From the NCBI GenBank assembly GCA_051294375.1, contig CM119265.1:17620081-17684080 (forward strand): DNA of 64,000 nucleotides. Reading direction: 5' to 3'. The notes beneath the pieces are model-generated. The model did not search any database and had not been told where the DNA came from. It saw only the letters and a program-made list of their open reading frames with translations. This document shows, in pieces, positions 35,501 to 46,584 of the stretch. Source of the DNA: Paraspadella gotoi (Eukaryota; Chaetognatha). How positions within the stretch are numbered: position 1 is the stretch's first letter; the number at the start of each line of letters is the position of its first letter. The translations under genes were made by a program, and so were the position numbers.

Positions 35501-38500
35501 CGTATGCGAAATCCTTTATCGGATGCGCTTCTTGCCAAGATTTTTGGGCCTCGCACCTTGTATCCCAGGGTATCTTCCGCCTTGGCCTCAAGTCAAACGA
35601 CGAACTGCGAAAACGTTGTAGCTAATAGTAAGAAATAATTTTCGTATGATTGTCTCTAATTGCATGGCGTTATGCCTCCGCCTCTCGTCAGACTTGTTCT
35701 CATGGCTTGAGGCCCTTGTCTCCCCAATTCGCTAGCGCGTCGGCCCGCTGGTCACGTGATTTAGGTCAAAACTCCCCAAGATTTTGTAAATTGTGCCTCT
35801 GGCCATGAACATAAACCATTGTCCTCTCGTCCTCTTTTACCGTCTCTTCTTTCCTATTTTTTTTTTTTTCATTCTTAAACCCAATCCATCGTTTCTTTCT
35901 TCTTTTTTCCTCTCCGCCTCTTTCTCTTCACTTAGAAGTTAGAACCGGGTCAGAACGTTCTTCTTCACCCCACAGCTTCGAGGGGCGAACCTCATAAATA
36001 AGTTTTCATCTCAAAGGCCGCGGGGGCCAGAACCATAAACGCCCGAGTCGCTCTCCAGGTTTGGGTCGTCTGAGTTTAAAGCTTAAATTGCCCGGACGAG
36101 TGAGCAGTGAGCAGAAATTGAAATTTCGTAAAACGTTTCCAATTAAAAAAAAAAAACATACCATAGAGTCAAATATCCTAGCTGTTGATCGATCTATAAA
36201 AACTTGGTATAGTTACCAGACGAGAGAGAAATATCGTTGTATAATCATCAAAGCGAGTTAGTGAATATATAGGATCAGTAGATTTGCAAATACTGAAAGA
36301 AATAAATTAGTAGTAAAATTGTAAAGAGCGCGACGGGACTACTGCTAATAATACTTTAGGTATAAGTCCAGTGCGAAAATATATAAGCCCAAAAACAAGC
36401 GCAGACGTTGTAATGAAAACCAAAGAGTTAAAGGATAATATGGCTAGTCTCCTCAGAATATCCTGTGAAGGCAACCTATAGTTTACTGTGTCGAGGTACT
36501 AGAGACCTTAATCACACGCTCGACATTTGTGGGAAGTAAGTCTGTACCGAGGAGAAATTTGGAGCGACGGTGCAGAGAGTGGCGACGGAGGCGAGTCAGG
36601 AGAGGAATGGATATTGAATGAGGGAACGTTTTGATCTTTGGTAGACGGAGGACATGTTGAAATGCCTTTAATGAGAAACTTATAACGTTATGCTAAACCT
36701 TTATTATTATTAGCGTTTGGTGTTCTCTCTTCCCGGTTTTATGCATGTAATTTCTCTCTTATTCTCCGCTTCAACTCCAACTATACGTGTCTTCCACAAC
36801 GCATGGTTATCACACCCGCTCCATCACGACTCATAATAACTTCTTTAATTGCCCGATTCAATGTTATGTTCCATAATATAGTTAATTATTTCACCAGATA
36901 CATATAAAAAGTCCTAAAGTCCAGTACAAAATAGAATATACAATAATAATAATATTATAAATATTTCTTATTATTTAAGTGGAGACAACTGGTCCTGTGC
37001 AACATCACTAGACATAACGTATGTAGGTTTTTAATATACATATTTAATATCGACGTATAATATTTTTAAACCAGAAGAAATATTCTTGCTAACCAACTTG
37101 TCATAAAATCTTCCAAATTAAACCAAATCGATTCATTCGAACAAATAATCTCGGCGGATATCGCTCTTTTTTCAGAGACCATTGAACAGTCAACCAACAC
37201 TAGCCCACTCGCATACGCGCACACCGGCGAATCGATCGCGTCGTAACCCCTTCTCTCCCGGACTGTAAACCGTCAGGCGCCGGAGTGCGTGGCGTTGCGG
37301 CAATTAGCGCTCGATCGAAAATCTGTGCATCGGACAGTATCTTTTACCGTGATCTTGTTCATCGTTTCGCTCACGTCTCGTGTCGTTCGTCCGGTGTTTT
37401 TTTCTCGTTTACTTTTGAACAGTGAAAGTCTTTGGTTAAAAAAAAAAACAAAAAACGAACGATCAGTCGTCCTCTCTGGACTTCGCACACAAACGCGTTC
37501 TGCCTATAGTCCAAACGGTCTCCGTCGAACCTCTCCTAAACAGACCTTTGTTGCGCAAATGCAAGAGACTATACTTGACCTTTCCTCGCCTTCGTAACCC
37601 TGCTATCCCTCCGTTGATACTTCACGGGTGTCGCGGCGCGCTGCGCGAGCAGAGAAACGTAGGACTCGCGCTCCTCACACTCGTGATTCTCCTCGCTCGG
37701 TCGGTTGACCCTCTCGCCTTACCTCTCCTCCGCTCGCTTGACCTCCACCTCTCTTTGTTTTCCTTCCTTTCTTTCCCAGTTTATTTCACTCTGATGCAGC
37801 TAGTGCTACACGAGTTGGACCTCATACCATTTTTTTTCTGGCTCAAAGAGAGCAAGAGGATTAAAGAATAGTTTTACAGAAATTATGTATAGCGACATAT
37901 CATTCATCTAGTCGCTGCTCATTATCGTAGAATTACTAACATTTTTATGGTCTATTAATATTTCTCTTAACTAGGATAAAGAGCATTCAACACAATATTT
38001 AACTGTTGTTGCCTCCTCGTCCTTCGGAATGTAAAATCACAACTTACCAATCGCATATGGTGATTTGTTAATTGCAAAATAGCCTCGTCGATTGAATTAG
38101 GATGCCCTTTTCTCCTCTTCTTTAAATACATTCCTATTTCCCCATCTTTTTCGGTCCTCTATAAACTTTTAGTCCTAGGTTTCTTCTTTTCTTGTGCCTC
38201 CATTCAATTAAAGTCATCTCCATTCAATAACAAATTATAAAATAAGACATATATTTATAATACAGAAGGCGCAATTTGGTGAGAGCAATCGCTTCTCTGC
38301 AATAAACCTTACCTCCTCCTAGTCTACTCATCTGTGGTGCGAACCATCTTGTACATGTACCCTAATTACGCAGTTTCCCAAAATTCATAATTATATCGCC
38401 AACATCACCGTTTAGACCGGCGTACTCTGAGAACTAAGAGTATAAAAGACTGTCCAGATCATAGAGAATCCTGGCAACTATATCTAGGGGACGCTCCAAA

Positions 38501-39602
38501 AGTTAAAGAAAACAGTTAAGAGAAACCCTCTTTCTTTCTTTCGTTTGCGTTCTTTCTTATCTTTTATTAAGTTCTCTTGTATACAACATTAACGTTTCTT
38601 AATTTTTTCTTTCTTGACCGCGTTTAGACTTACAATTGCTGTGTTCTCGATCATTATTTCTTCCTTAATCACTTTTTGTCTCTCGTCTCGATCGTCTATT
38701 AAGTCATTGCGGAAACTGTAGTTATAAACAAAGATTTTGCCTCCGAATAAACACTTCATTGACAAAAGCAGCAGCTTTCTCCTTCTATACTTCTTTATAA
38801 AAGCTGCACTTTGGAGTAACGCGAAACAAGAATACATTTTTGTTCAAGCTGCTCTTCAATATAATTCTCTATTTCCAAACAAGAGGGTATAGAACTCTCA
38901 TCTCGAAATTTTTTTTAAAAGAGGATTTTACAGCTTTTTTGTTCACCGAAACATTAATATTTAAGAAAAAACTCCATTAAAACATCCATGAATGCAATCA
39001 AAATAACCTTTTAATTACCCGACGCTGGTTATCGAAGCACGTGACGCATGTCTATGTGACATATTTCTCTCTCTTAAACTTTCATTCTCTTTTTCTCCTA
39101 AATGACTTCTCTCGTTATACTTGTGTGGCATTGAACTTACATTATATTTTCCAGATGCACGACACGTTAATCTCCTTGTGGCTCACTCCACCGGGGGTAG
39201 ATATCGTGCATTACACAAACTCAGTTTTACTCTTATGCAACGTGCACAGGTAGCAGAAAGCATTCTGTACTTTTTCTTGCCTGAAATTATTTAGGCTTTA
39301 TATATTAGAGAGTCAATATAGTTAATTATACATTTAAGGTGTCTGCGTCGGCGGGGGCGGCAGCGTGAGGGCGTCACTGGACGAAAATAATGGAGTTGAG
39401 GCTGTGCTTGAAAATTCTGCATTGTCGGCGAGGAAAACGAATATGAGATTAATGAGTTACTTGCTGCTGCTCTCTTAGTGAAAAAAAAAACGTACAACGT
39501 TTACAAGATAATTGTTGTCCTGTGACCGACTAAGAATTTAGGGTTTGATTTGTCTGCTTTTTAAGTAAATATAAAAATATAAAAAATACTTAGTCTTGTA
39601 AA

Positions 39603-39626
39603 AAGCCCTTTGTTCAATAAGGGCTT
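39603..39626. other. 8-bp perfect hairpin AAGCCCTT / AAGGGCTT
   Basis: Stem at 39603-39610 and 39619-39626 with loop tgttcaat. The right arm (43594-43612, read in reverse complement) has a different stem, AGCTT/AAGCT, around a nearly identical loop. The pairing is kept although stem bases differ. Confidence 0.4.
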
Positions 39627-41625
39627 CATTTAAATACCGTGACATGAATCTCACCCGGTTATAGCTTTATTACCTGCTGGCTACCGAGGTTTCTATAAAA
39701 ATACAGATATACAGAATCTTTTTTGTGTTTTAACACTATTTAGTGGTAAAACTATACTTATCTATGACTTGACAACAATAGATAATTCTCATTCTACTCT
39801 CATTCTCTCGCTGCGGTCTCTTTACTATCATCTCTAACTCTATCTCTTCATCTGCTGTAGTGTAGGTGTTCATGTTGTTCTAACTAAAATTTTTATTTTA
39901 TCATATAAATTTTATTAAATAGATCTTTGGATTCCACGCACTATTAGAGAATAGGAATTTTTCTGCGCCACTCTCTCCCGTACAAAAAAAAATTAATGAC
40001 TATCACACGATTCTAATATTTCCTTTGATGAGTAGACACCTTAAGCTTATGACTAGTGCATAATTTTTTTATCTCACTTGAAGTCCCCATATAAGTTTTT
40101 ACTTCCTCAAAATGTAAATGCGATACTGACTTTCCCTTTTATTTGTTCTTCACGGCCGCGGAGACGAATCTCGCTACGTAATTTGTACACCAGGAGAAAC
40201 GAACTAGATACAATAGCTTAAGTTTCTCGAAGAGAAAAGTCGCGAATAAGTAATAATGAGTCTTTATTTGAGAACACGAAAATTATTCCTAAATTACGAA
40301 AGTTATCGATCTCGGAGCGGGAAACGAAGTTTTTATGGTAGAGATTGTAGACAAAGCTGAAAACCTAACTACGATGCGAAAATCTTCTCCTCTGAAAAAT
40401 TGAGGCGGGAGGAACGAGACTGCGCCGTGCGGAGAAAATTGTGACCGAATGGAAAATGAGAATTGTGCAAGAGTAAGTACTTTAATGCAATAAGAATGAG
40501 ATGATTTAGAGAATAGAGTTCACTTATTTACCCTTGCAGGCAATAGAAAATAACCGAAACCGTGTGTGCAGTACAGTGAGCGAATGACAATCACAAATAC
40601 TATTGGCAGTGATTTTGTCGGGAATTTAGAGAAAAAAAACAACTTTTTCCAAGATATTGCCTAAAAGTATTATAAACAGCAATTGATAAAAAATTGTAGC
40701 TCTAAGACCAAGTGGGCTGGACTAGCGTGATAATTGAAATCATCTGCTTGCATTTTCTAATCAAGTAATCAATATCATTTTGCTACTTTTAATAGAGTAG
40801 AGTGGTAGGGAAAAGAGAGGGTAGAGGAAGAAAGGAAAGGATGACACAGAAAAAGTATGAGGGTAGAACGTTGGAGAAGCAGGGGAGAAAAAGTCAGAGA
40901 GAAAAAGAGAAAAATGAGAGAGTTCGAAAAAGTTTCTGAGAAGGGAAAGAAAATGAAGAAAAGTTAGGTGAAAAACACAAGAAAAAATTTTATAATATAG
41001 CGTGCCATTTGCCGAAGCAGGTAGCTTATAGACTCTTAAAATACGACACGAAAGAGACAAAGGATTACGAGATTAGCGAAGCAATGATCTTCGTAAGAAA
41101 ATGCTCTTGCCATGAGAAGAAGAAAATATGATTTTATTCATCTAATTAAGGCGGATACCGGTATCAATATAAGAAGTAGATTGGCTCAATTAAAAGGAAA
41201 TCATGTCTTACGACGTATTTTTGAAACATAGAAATTGCACTCCAGTGAGATCTATGTTAATGAAGGATGAAGATGAAGAGATTGATATAAATTTAAAGAG
41301 TGTTTCATAGAGATTATTCAGGGAAAAGAAATAATATTAAAGTTCGACAATGCATTGTGGAAGATACCCATAAAAATCACTGCCTTATTGCGTCAAAATA
41401 CAGAATTTGCATGAGAGAAAAGACCCCGAGATCCAGCGCGAGAACCGCAGATGAATCCAAGAGAGTGACCCGAGCTAGACGGAGAGAGGCAGAGGAGCAT
41501 TAGGAGAAAAGCTACTATTCACTCCAGAAGCCTCGTATCAGCGCAGCCTTCCGTGACGAGGGTAAGGGCAACGTAGAAAAGAGAAGATATGAAACGCGTA
41601 TAAGTTTGCCGACGTGGCAAGCTCC

Positions 41626-41977
41626 GCCGCATCGGCTGGCTCCGAGGCTCTTGCCGTTCGCCTGCGATCCGGGGACCAGGGAGAAGGAAGAGGGAAAGAA
41701 AGAAGGAAGTCCAAAGAGAGGAGGCCGGAATGCCCGCTCTGCCTTACTCAGTCTCCCAGCACTTCGAAGTTCGAAAAGCGGAGAAGCCGGATTCGGCCCG
41801 CCAGACGCGGCTGCTCCCCGAAGCCTGTACCTTCGCATCGGGCTTTCTTTCCTTACTCCTCTTCCGCTATTACCTGTCTCCCTGTCGTCCCATCCGGCCA
41901 CTTTCCTCGGTTCTCCGCCATAGAGACAGAGCGGGCCCAGAGTTTGTACTATCGGTCTAATGCTGCTCCCGATCGGA
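41626..41977. other. GC-rich centre of inverted duplication 2
   Basis: About 350 bp of GC-rich, mostly non-palindromic sequence between the arms, with no N gap. Frames are open on both strands (for example 41515-41988 minus, 157 codons, Ser/Pro/Gly/Arg-rich), but none resembles a known family. This continuous crossing distinguishes this palindrome from the others in the window. Confidence 0.6.
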
Positions 41978-44900
41978 GCTTGCAGCAAGGCAAACTTACT
42001 CTCTTCTCTTTCTCTAGTACCCCTCGTTCACCCCGAGTCTTTTAATTTCTCTCTGCCTCGAGCGCGATTCGATCATGGTTCGCGCGGATCCGGGGAGTCT
42101 TTTTTCTTAAGAAATTGTATTTGAGATAGGCAGTGATTTTTATTACACGGGTATTTTTCAAAAACAATTGAAATTGGAACCTTAAATAACTATTTATTTA
42201 CTTTTCCCCTCTGATAAATATATTAACATCTTTATTATATTATCTTATCTTTCTCCTCATATTACATAATCTAACACTGGGGGTGAATTTTTCTATGTTT
42301 TCAAAATACGTAAGACATGATTTCTTTTATTTGACAATCATTCTTTATTACGGATCCGCCTTAATTAAATGAAATAAAAATATTTTTTCATGGCAAGAGC
42401 AACTTTTTAGAGATCAAATTGCTCGTAAGATCTGTTGCGTATTTTAGAATATACTACTTTGCTTGCGCAAAAAAATGGCACGCTATACCTTATAAAATTT
42501 TTTTTCTTTGTTTTTCACTCCTTTCTTATTTTACTTTTCTTTCTCGAACTTTTTTTTCGAAACTTCTCTTTTTTCTCTCTGTTCTCTCTGACTTTTTTCT
42601 CCCTTTCTCCAACGTTTCTACCCTCGATATTTTTCTGTGTCATCCTTTCCTTTCTCCTCTACCTTTTTTCCCTACCACTCTACTCTATTTAAAAAGTAAG
42701 CAAAATGGATAATTGATTCTTTGCATTAGAAATGCAGCAGATGATTCAATTAATCCGTAGTCCAGCCCACTTTGTCTTAGAGCTAAATTTTATCAATTCT
42801 GTTTATAATATTTAGCAATATTTTGGAAAAAGTTGTATTTTTTTCTAAATTCCCCGATCAAAATCCACTGCCCAATAGTATTTGTGATTGTCATTGCTAC
42901 TGTAAGAAAGGTTTTGTTATTTCTATGCCTGCAAGGGTAAATAACAGTGAATAAATTTATTCTTATTGTTTAAAAGATATCTTGCCAATTCATTTTATGG
43001 GTTCAAATTTTCTGCGGGCAGTCGTCTCCCGCCTCAATTTTCAGAGAGATTTTTCCATCGCTAGTTAGTTTTCGCTTGAAATCTCACAAAAACTGTTTCG
43101 CTCGAGAGAAACTCTGTATTTTAGGAATAATTTCTGTGCTTCAATAAAGACTCATTATTTTATTCGCGACTTTTCTCTTGGAAACTTAAGTTGATCAGTT
43201 CGTCCTGGTGACAAAAACGAGACGGTGTCGTCTTCCGCGGCCGTGAAGACAAATAAAATTCGAAAGATCTTCGCACATATGAAGTAAAACTTTAAGGGGA
43301 CCAGTGATAAAAAATGAGTATCATAAGGCTTAAGGGTTCTATCATCAAAGGGGAATTTGAAATGTGTGATAGTCATTAATTTTTTTTTGTACGGGAAAGT
43401 GGCAAAAAAATTCCTATCTCTTATTGTAGCGGGAAACAAAAATTAATAATTATTGAAAAAAAAATTTTAGTTGACCCTAACCTATAATATTTATATAATC
43501 CATTATTTTTATTTTTGCATTAGAAAGTATTTTTTAACTAAATTTCCAATTTTTTATTTTTTACTGCTACAAAGCTATAATTTTAGGGTTTTAAGCTTCA
43601 TTGAACAAAGCTACAAAGACTAATATTTTTTATATTTTTATATTTAACTCTAAAAGCAGACAAAATCAACCTTAAATTTATTCTTACAGAAACAAAACTG
43701 TAATTAATTAATTAATTAATATTCATATTCATCCCTTAAATTGTTATAATTAAACCTATATTGATTCTAATGTGATAACAATAAAAATTTCAGCAAAAGT
43801 TACAGGAATCTTTCTCGTTCTTTTTTTATTTATATTACTTCAAGAGTTTTTATTTTCATCCAAATTAAACAGAATCATTTTTTTGAAAAGAATTAAATAA
43901 ATCAGTCGATACCTTTAAATTTTGATTCATTCCTAGTTTTTTTTCTTATAAATTTTTGTTGAAAAAAAGCTGAAAATCTTTTTAAAATTAGTCTTACCAA
44001 TTTTGGAAAAAAAAATTAAACTTGAAAAAAGATTTTGTTTTCTTACCATATTTTTTAAAGAAAATTAAGCTCGCTGATTTTATCGAAAATTTTTTTAAAC
44101 TACTTTCCCAAATGATTTATAAAAGAAAAAATTATATGATCAGAACCAGCTTAAGTTAAAAGGTCAAACGTTATTGTTTTCAGCTTTTACCCCCCCTGTT
44201 CACTTGGTCCCCTTAAGGTCGCCAGGCATTTTGACAAACATACTTTCTTGGTTTAGAGTTCAAACGCGCTAAGTTTTCCAAGAAACTTAGGAATTTAACT
44301 ATTAAACTTTTCAGAATTGTCCAAACGCTTCAATCAAAATTTCTTTTTTTAAAAAATCTGTTTTTTAATTGTATTTGGCTTTATTAAGCAACAAAACTGA
44401 CCTAAAGCCAAATGTTAAAATTTTTTAAAAGGGAATGTCATTCACCATTTGTACATAAAATCCAATGATTGCTAAGAGATTACACAGCGAGGCCCAGCAG
44501 TTTGTTTTGCCTTATCTTTATATCAGTAATGGACTAATTAGTTTCTCTAGCGCCTAATTGAAGCGCTAAAAATTCTGCTTTTCCTCCAAAAAATTGGTGA
44601 GACTTGACTTGTCGACGTTGTTTGGTGGAAGGAGACGGAGAGAGAGAGAGGAGAGAAAGAGAGAGAGAGAGAGGAGAGACGAGAGAGAGAGAGAGAGAGA
44701 GAAATCCGGGGCCCGATCCGCTCGGACTTCGACGGCAAGGAAAGCCCGACTCACCCATTGAGAGAGAGAAAATCTCCCTGATCGAAAGCGAGAAGAAGCC
44801 CGCGAAGGCAGAAGTGAGTCGGTCGGCCAGCCGCTGCGCCGCTAGGCTCGTGGCACTGGCTGCATTCCGGAGAGCCTGAGTTATATGACTCAGAGATGAG

Positions 44901-45029
44901 AGAGAGAGAGAGAGCGAGAGAAGAGGAGAAGAGAGAGAAAGAGAGAGAGAGAGAGAGGAGAGAGAGAGCAGAAGCAGAGAGAGAGAGGAGGAGAGAGATA
45001 AGAGAGCGACAAACCCAGGTCACATCGGC

Positions 45030-45122
45030 AATGGTTCGTCGCAAGAGCGCGAGAGAGGACATCGAACCGGAAGATAACTCATACAGAGTCTCCTCTGCCA
45101 TATGGCGATTTTTCTCGCCTCA
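45030..45122 (+). repeat. Nested small inverted repeat, left arm
   Basis: About 93 bp beginning aatggttcgtcgcaagag and ending ctcgcctc, matching the reverse complement of 45509-45598 with several indels. Confidence 0.75.
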
Positions 45123-45483
45123 GGAAGAATATGGAACGTCGCCTCCGATGGGCGGAGAGCGTTCAAATTGAAAATCAGTCCGACGCAGACCAGGCGGGTG
45201 ACGTTACCACGTTCTTAGTTTGTTTTTTTTTTTTTTATTGTTTTTCTGTTTAGTTTATTGTTTGTTGCTATCATGCTTAGTAAATTTTGATCTGGGTGTG
45301 GGTAGAAGCTTTGTTTTTTACATCGAGCCAACTGTATCTCTTTTCTCTCTCTTCTCTCTCTTTCTCTTCTCTCTCTCTCTTCTCCCTCTCTCTCTTCTCT
45401 CTCCTCTCGTTTCCTTCCATTTCATGTTGCAAAGATTAAAGAAGCTTTTTGTTGATCTTGAAACCTTTGGGCAATTTCGCGCA

Positions 45484-45508
45484 NNNNNNNNNNNNNNNNN
45501 NNNNNNNN
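45484..45508. other. 25-N assembly gap at start of nested repeat arm
   Basis: A fixed-length gap; the sequence right after it (45509) is the first base of the inverted partner of 45030-45122. Confidence 0.95.
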
Positions 45509-45598
45509 CGAGGCGAGAAAATCGCCACGATGGCAAAGAGACGTCGTATGAAGTTACTTCCGGTTCGATGTCTCTCTCGCCTCTTGCGACGAACCATT
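45509..45598 (-). repeat. Nested small inverted repeat, right arm
   Basis: Inverted partner of 45030-45122. The following 369-N gap (45601-45969) lies where the left side has GA-rich sequence, so the gap probably hides a CT tract. Confidence 0.75.
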
Positions 45599-46003
45599 CC
45601 NNNNNNNNNNNNNNNNNNNNNNNNNNNNNNNNNNNNNNNNNNNNNNNNNNNNNNNNNNNNNNNNNNNNNNNNNNNNNNNNNNNNNNNNNNNNNNNNNNNN
45701 NNNNNNNNNNNNNNNNNNNNNNNNNNNNNNNNNNNNNNNNNNNNNNNNNNNNNNNNNNNNNNNNNNNNNNNNNNNNNNNNNNNNNNNNNNNNNNNNNNNN
45801 NNNNNNNNNNNNNNNNNNNNNNNNNNNNNNNNNNNNNNNNNNNNNNNNNNNNNNNNNNNNNNNNNNNNNNNNNNNNNNNNNNNNNNNNNNNNNNNNNNNN
45901 NNNNNNNNNNNNNNNNNNNNNNNNNNNNNNNNNNNNNNNNNNNNNNNNNNNNNNNNNNNNNNNNNNNNNCAGTTGCAAGCCAAACATGGAAAAAAAGTCG
46001 CGA

Positions 46004-46210
46004 TTAAGAACCGCAGCAGGTAATCCGGTGCAGCAGCCATAATCCCGCGGCAGCATTTCTGAACGTGTCGTTTTTTTCTAAGGCAGCAGCAGCCTCGTCT
46101 CGTTTCGCGACAGCAGAATTTTCAGCAGCAGCCTCAACTCCATTATTTTCGTCAGCTGCCGCCTCCGCTGCCGCCCCCGCCGACGCAACACCCGAAGCCT
46201 TCGGACGGCA
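46004..46210 (-). CDS. Candidate alanine/glutamate-rich coding exon
   Basis: I do not recognise the product. The minus strand keeps an open frame rich in GCT/GCG alanine codons with interspersed D, E, N and K, for example AEAAADENNGVEAAAENS and DEAAAALEKN. These resemble repeated acidic-alanine helical segments, ending after a GLWLLHR stretch. The left-arm counterpart (about 39340-39480, plus strand) has several indels and no open frame, as expected if it is a poorly polished or decayed copy. Simple CAG/GCC-repeat origin is the main alternative. Confidence 0.28.
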   Translation of the reverse strand, partial: CRPKASGVASAGAAAEAAADENNGVEAAAENSAVAKRDEAAAALEKNDTFRNAAAGLWLLHRITCCGS

Positions 46211-46454
46211 CGTGCAAAGGACGAGTTGGTGCGAACCCCCGGTGAGGAGCGGAAACGTGCGTGCACGGGAAATTAAGAGAGACAGAGAGAGAGAAAGAGT
46301 GAGAGAGAGATGCACATGCTGCGCGTGCTTTAGCGTCGGGTAAGGTATTGAGGTGAGGAGGATTGCGACACGACGCGGATGAGGACGAGGAAGAGCAGAC
46401 AAATTCTGCAGCAGCAAAGGTGAGGGTTTGTCATAAGGTATGGCACGACGCGTC

Positions 46455-46520
46455 GAGACAGAGAGAGTGAGAGAGAAAGAAAGAAAGACAGAAAGAAAAA
46501 ATAAGAAAGAAAGAAAAAAA

Positions 46521-46583
<63 letters not shown>
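46455..46583. repeat. AAAG tetranucleotide array
   Basis: A GA-rich lead into about 20 aaag units, slightly interrupted near 46495-46515. No coding significance. Confidence 0.92.

Positions 46584-46584
<1 letters not shown>

Larger units (their letters stand above)
32840..41625 (+). repeat. Inverted duplication 2, left arm
   Basis: Reverse complement of 41978-51503, traced block by block: dispersed repeat (32851 with 51500), CT/GA tracts (33227 with 51118), 34100 with 50320, 35000 with 49400, the GGCCTC cluster (35447 with 48996), 36061 with 48370, 37170 with 47605, 37530 with 47190, 37700 with 47030, 39400 with 46130, 39560 with 43670 and 39990 with 43380. Blocks 36160-37170 and 37870-39290 do not align with their counterparts. 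No recognised gene. Confidence 0.88.
43682..46050. other. Extra 2.4-kb block present only in the right arm
   Basis: In the left arm, sequence matching 43580-43681 lies almost directly beside sequence matching 46050-46200 (joined near 39490-39540). This block is therefore an insertion here or a deletion there. Its first 900 bp are AT-rich; the rest is GC-rich with GA tracts (44637-44702, 44895-45003), a small nested inverted repeat and two gaps. No transposase or reverse transcriptase frame is visible. Confidence 0.6.

Noticed and set aside
41515-41988. 157-codon minus-strand frame at the centre of palindrome 2
   Set aside because: Arg/Ser/Gly/Pro-rich with overlapping open frames on the other strand, no recognisable domain and no splice context.
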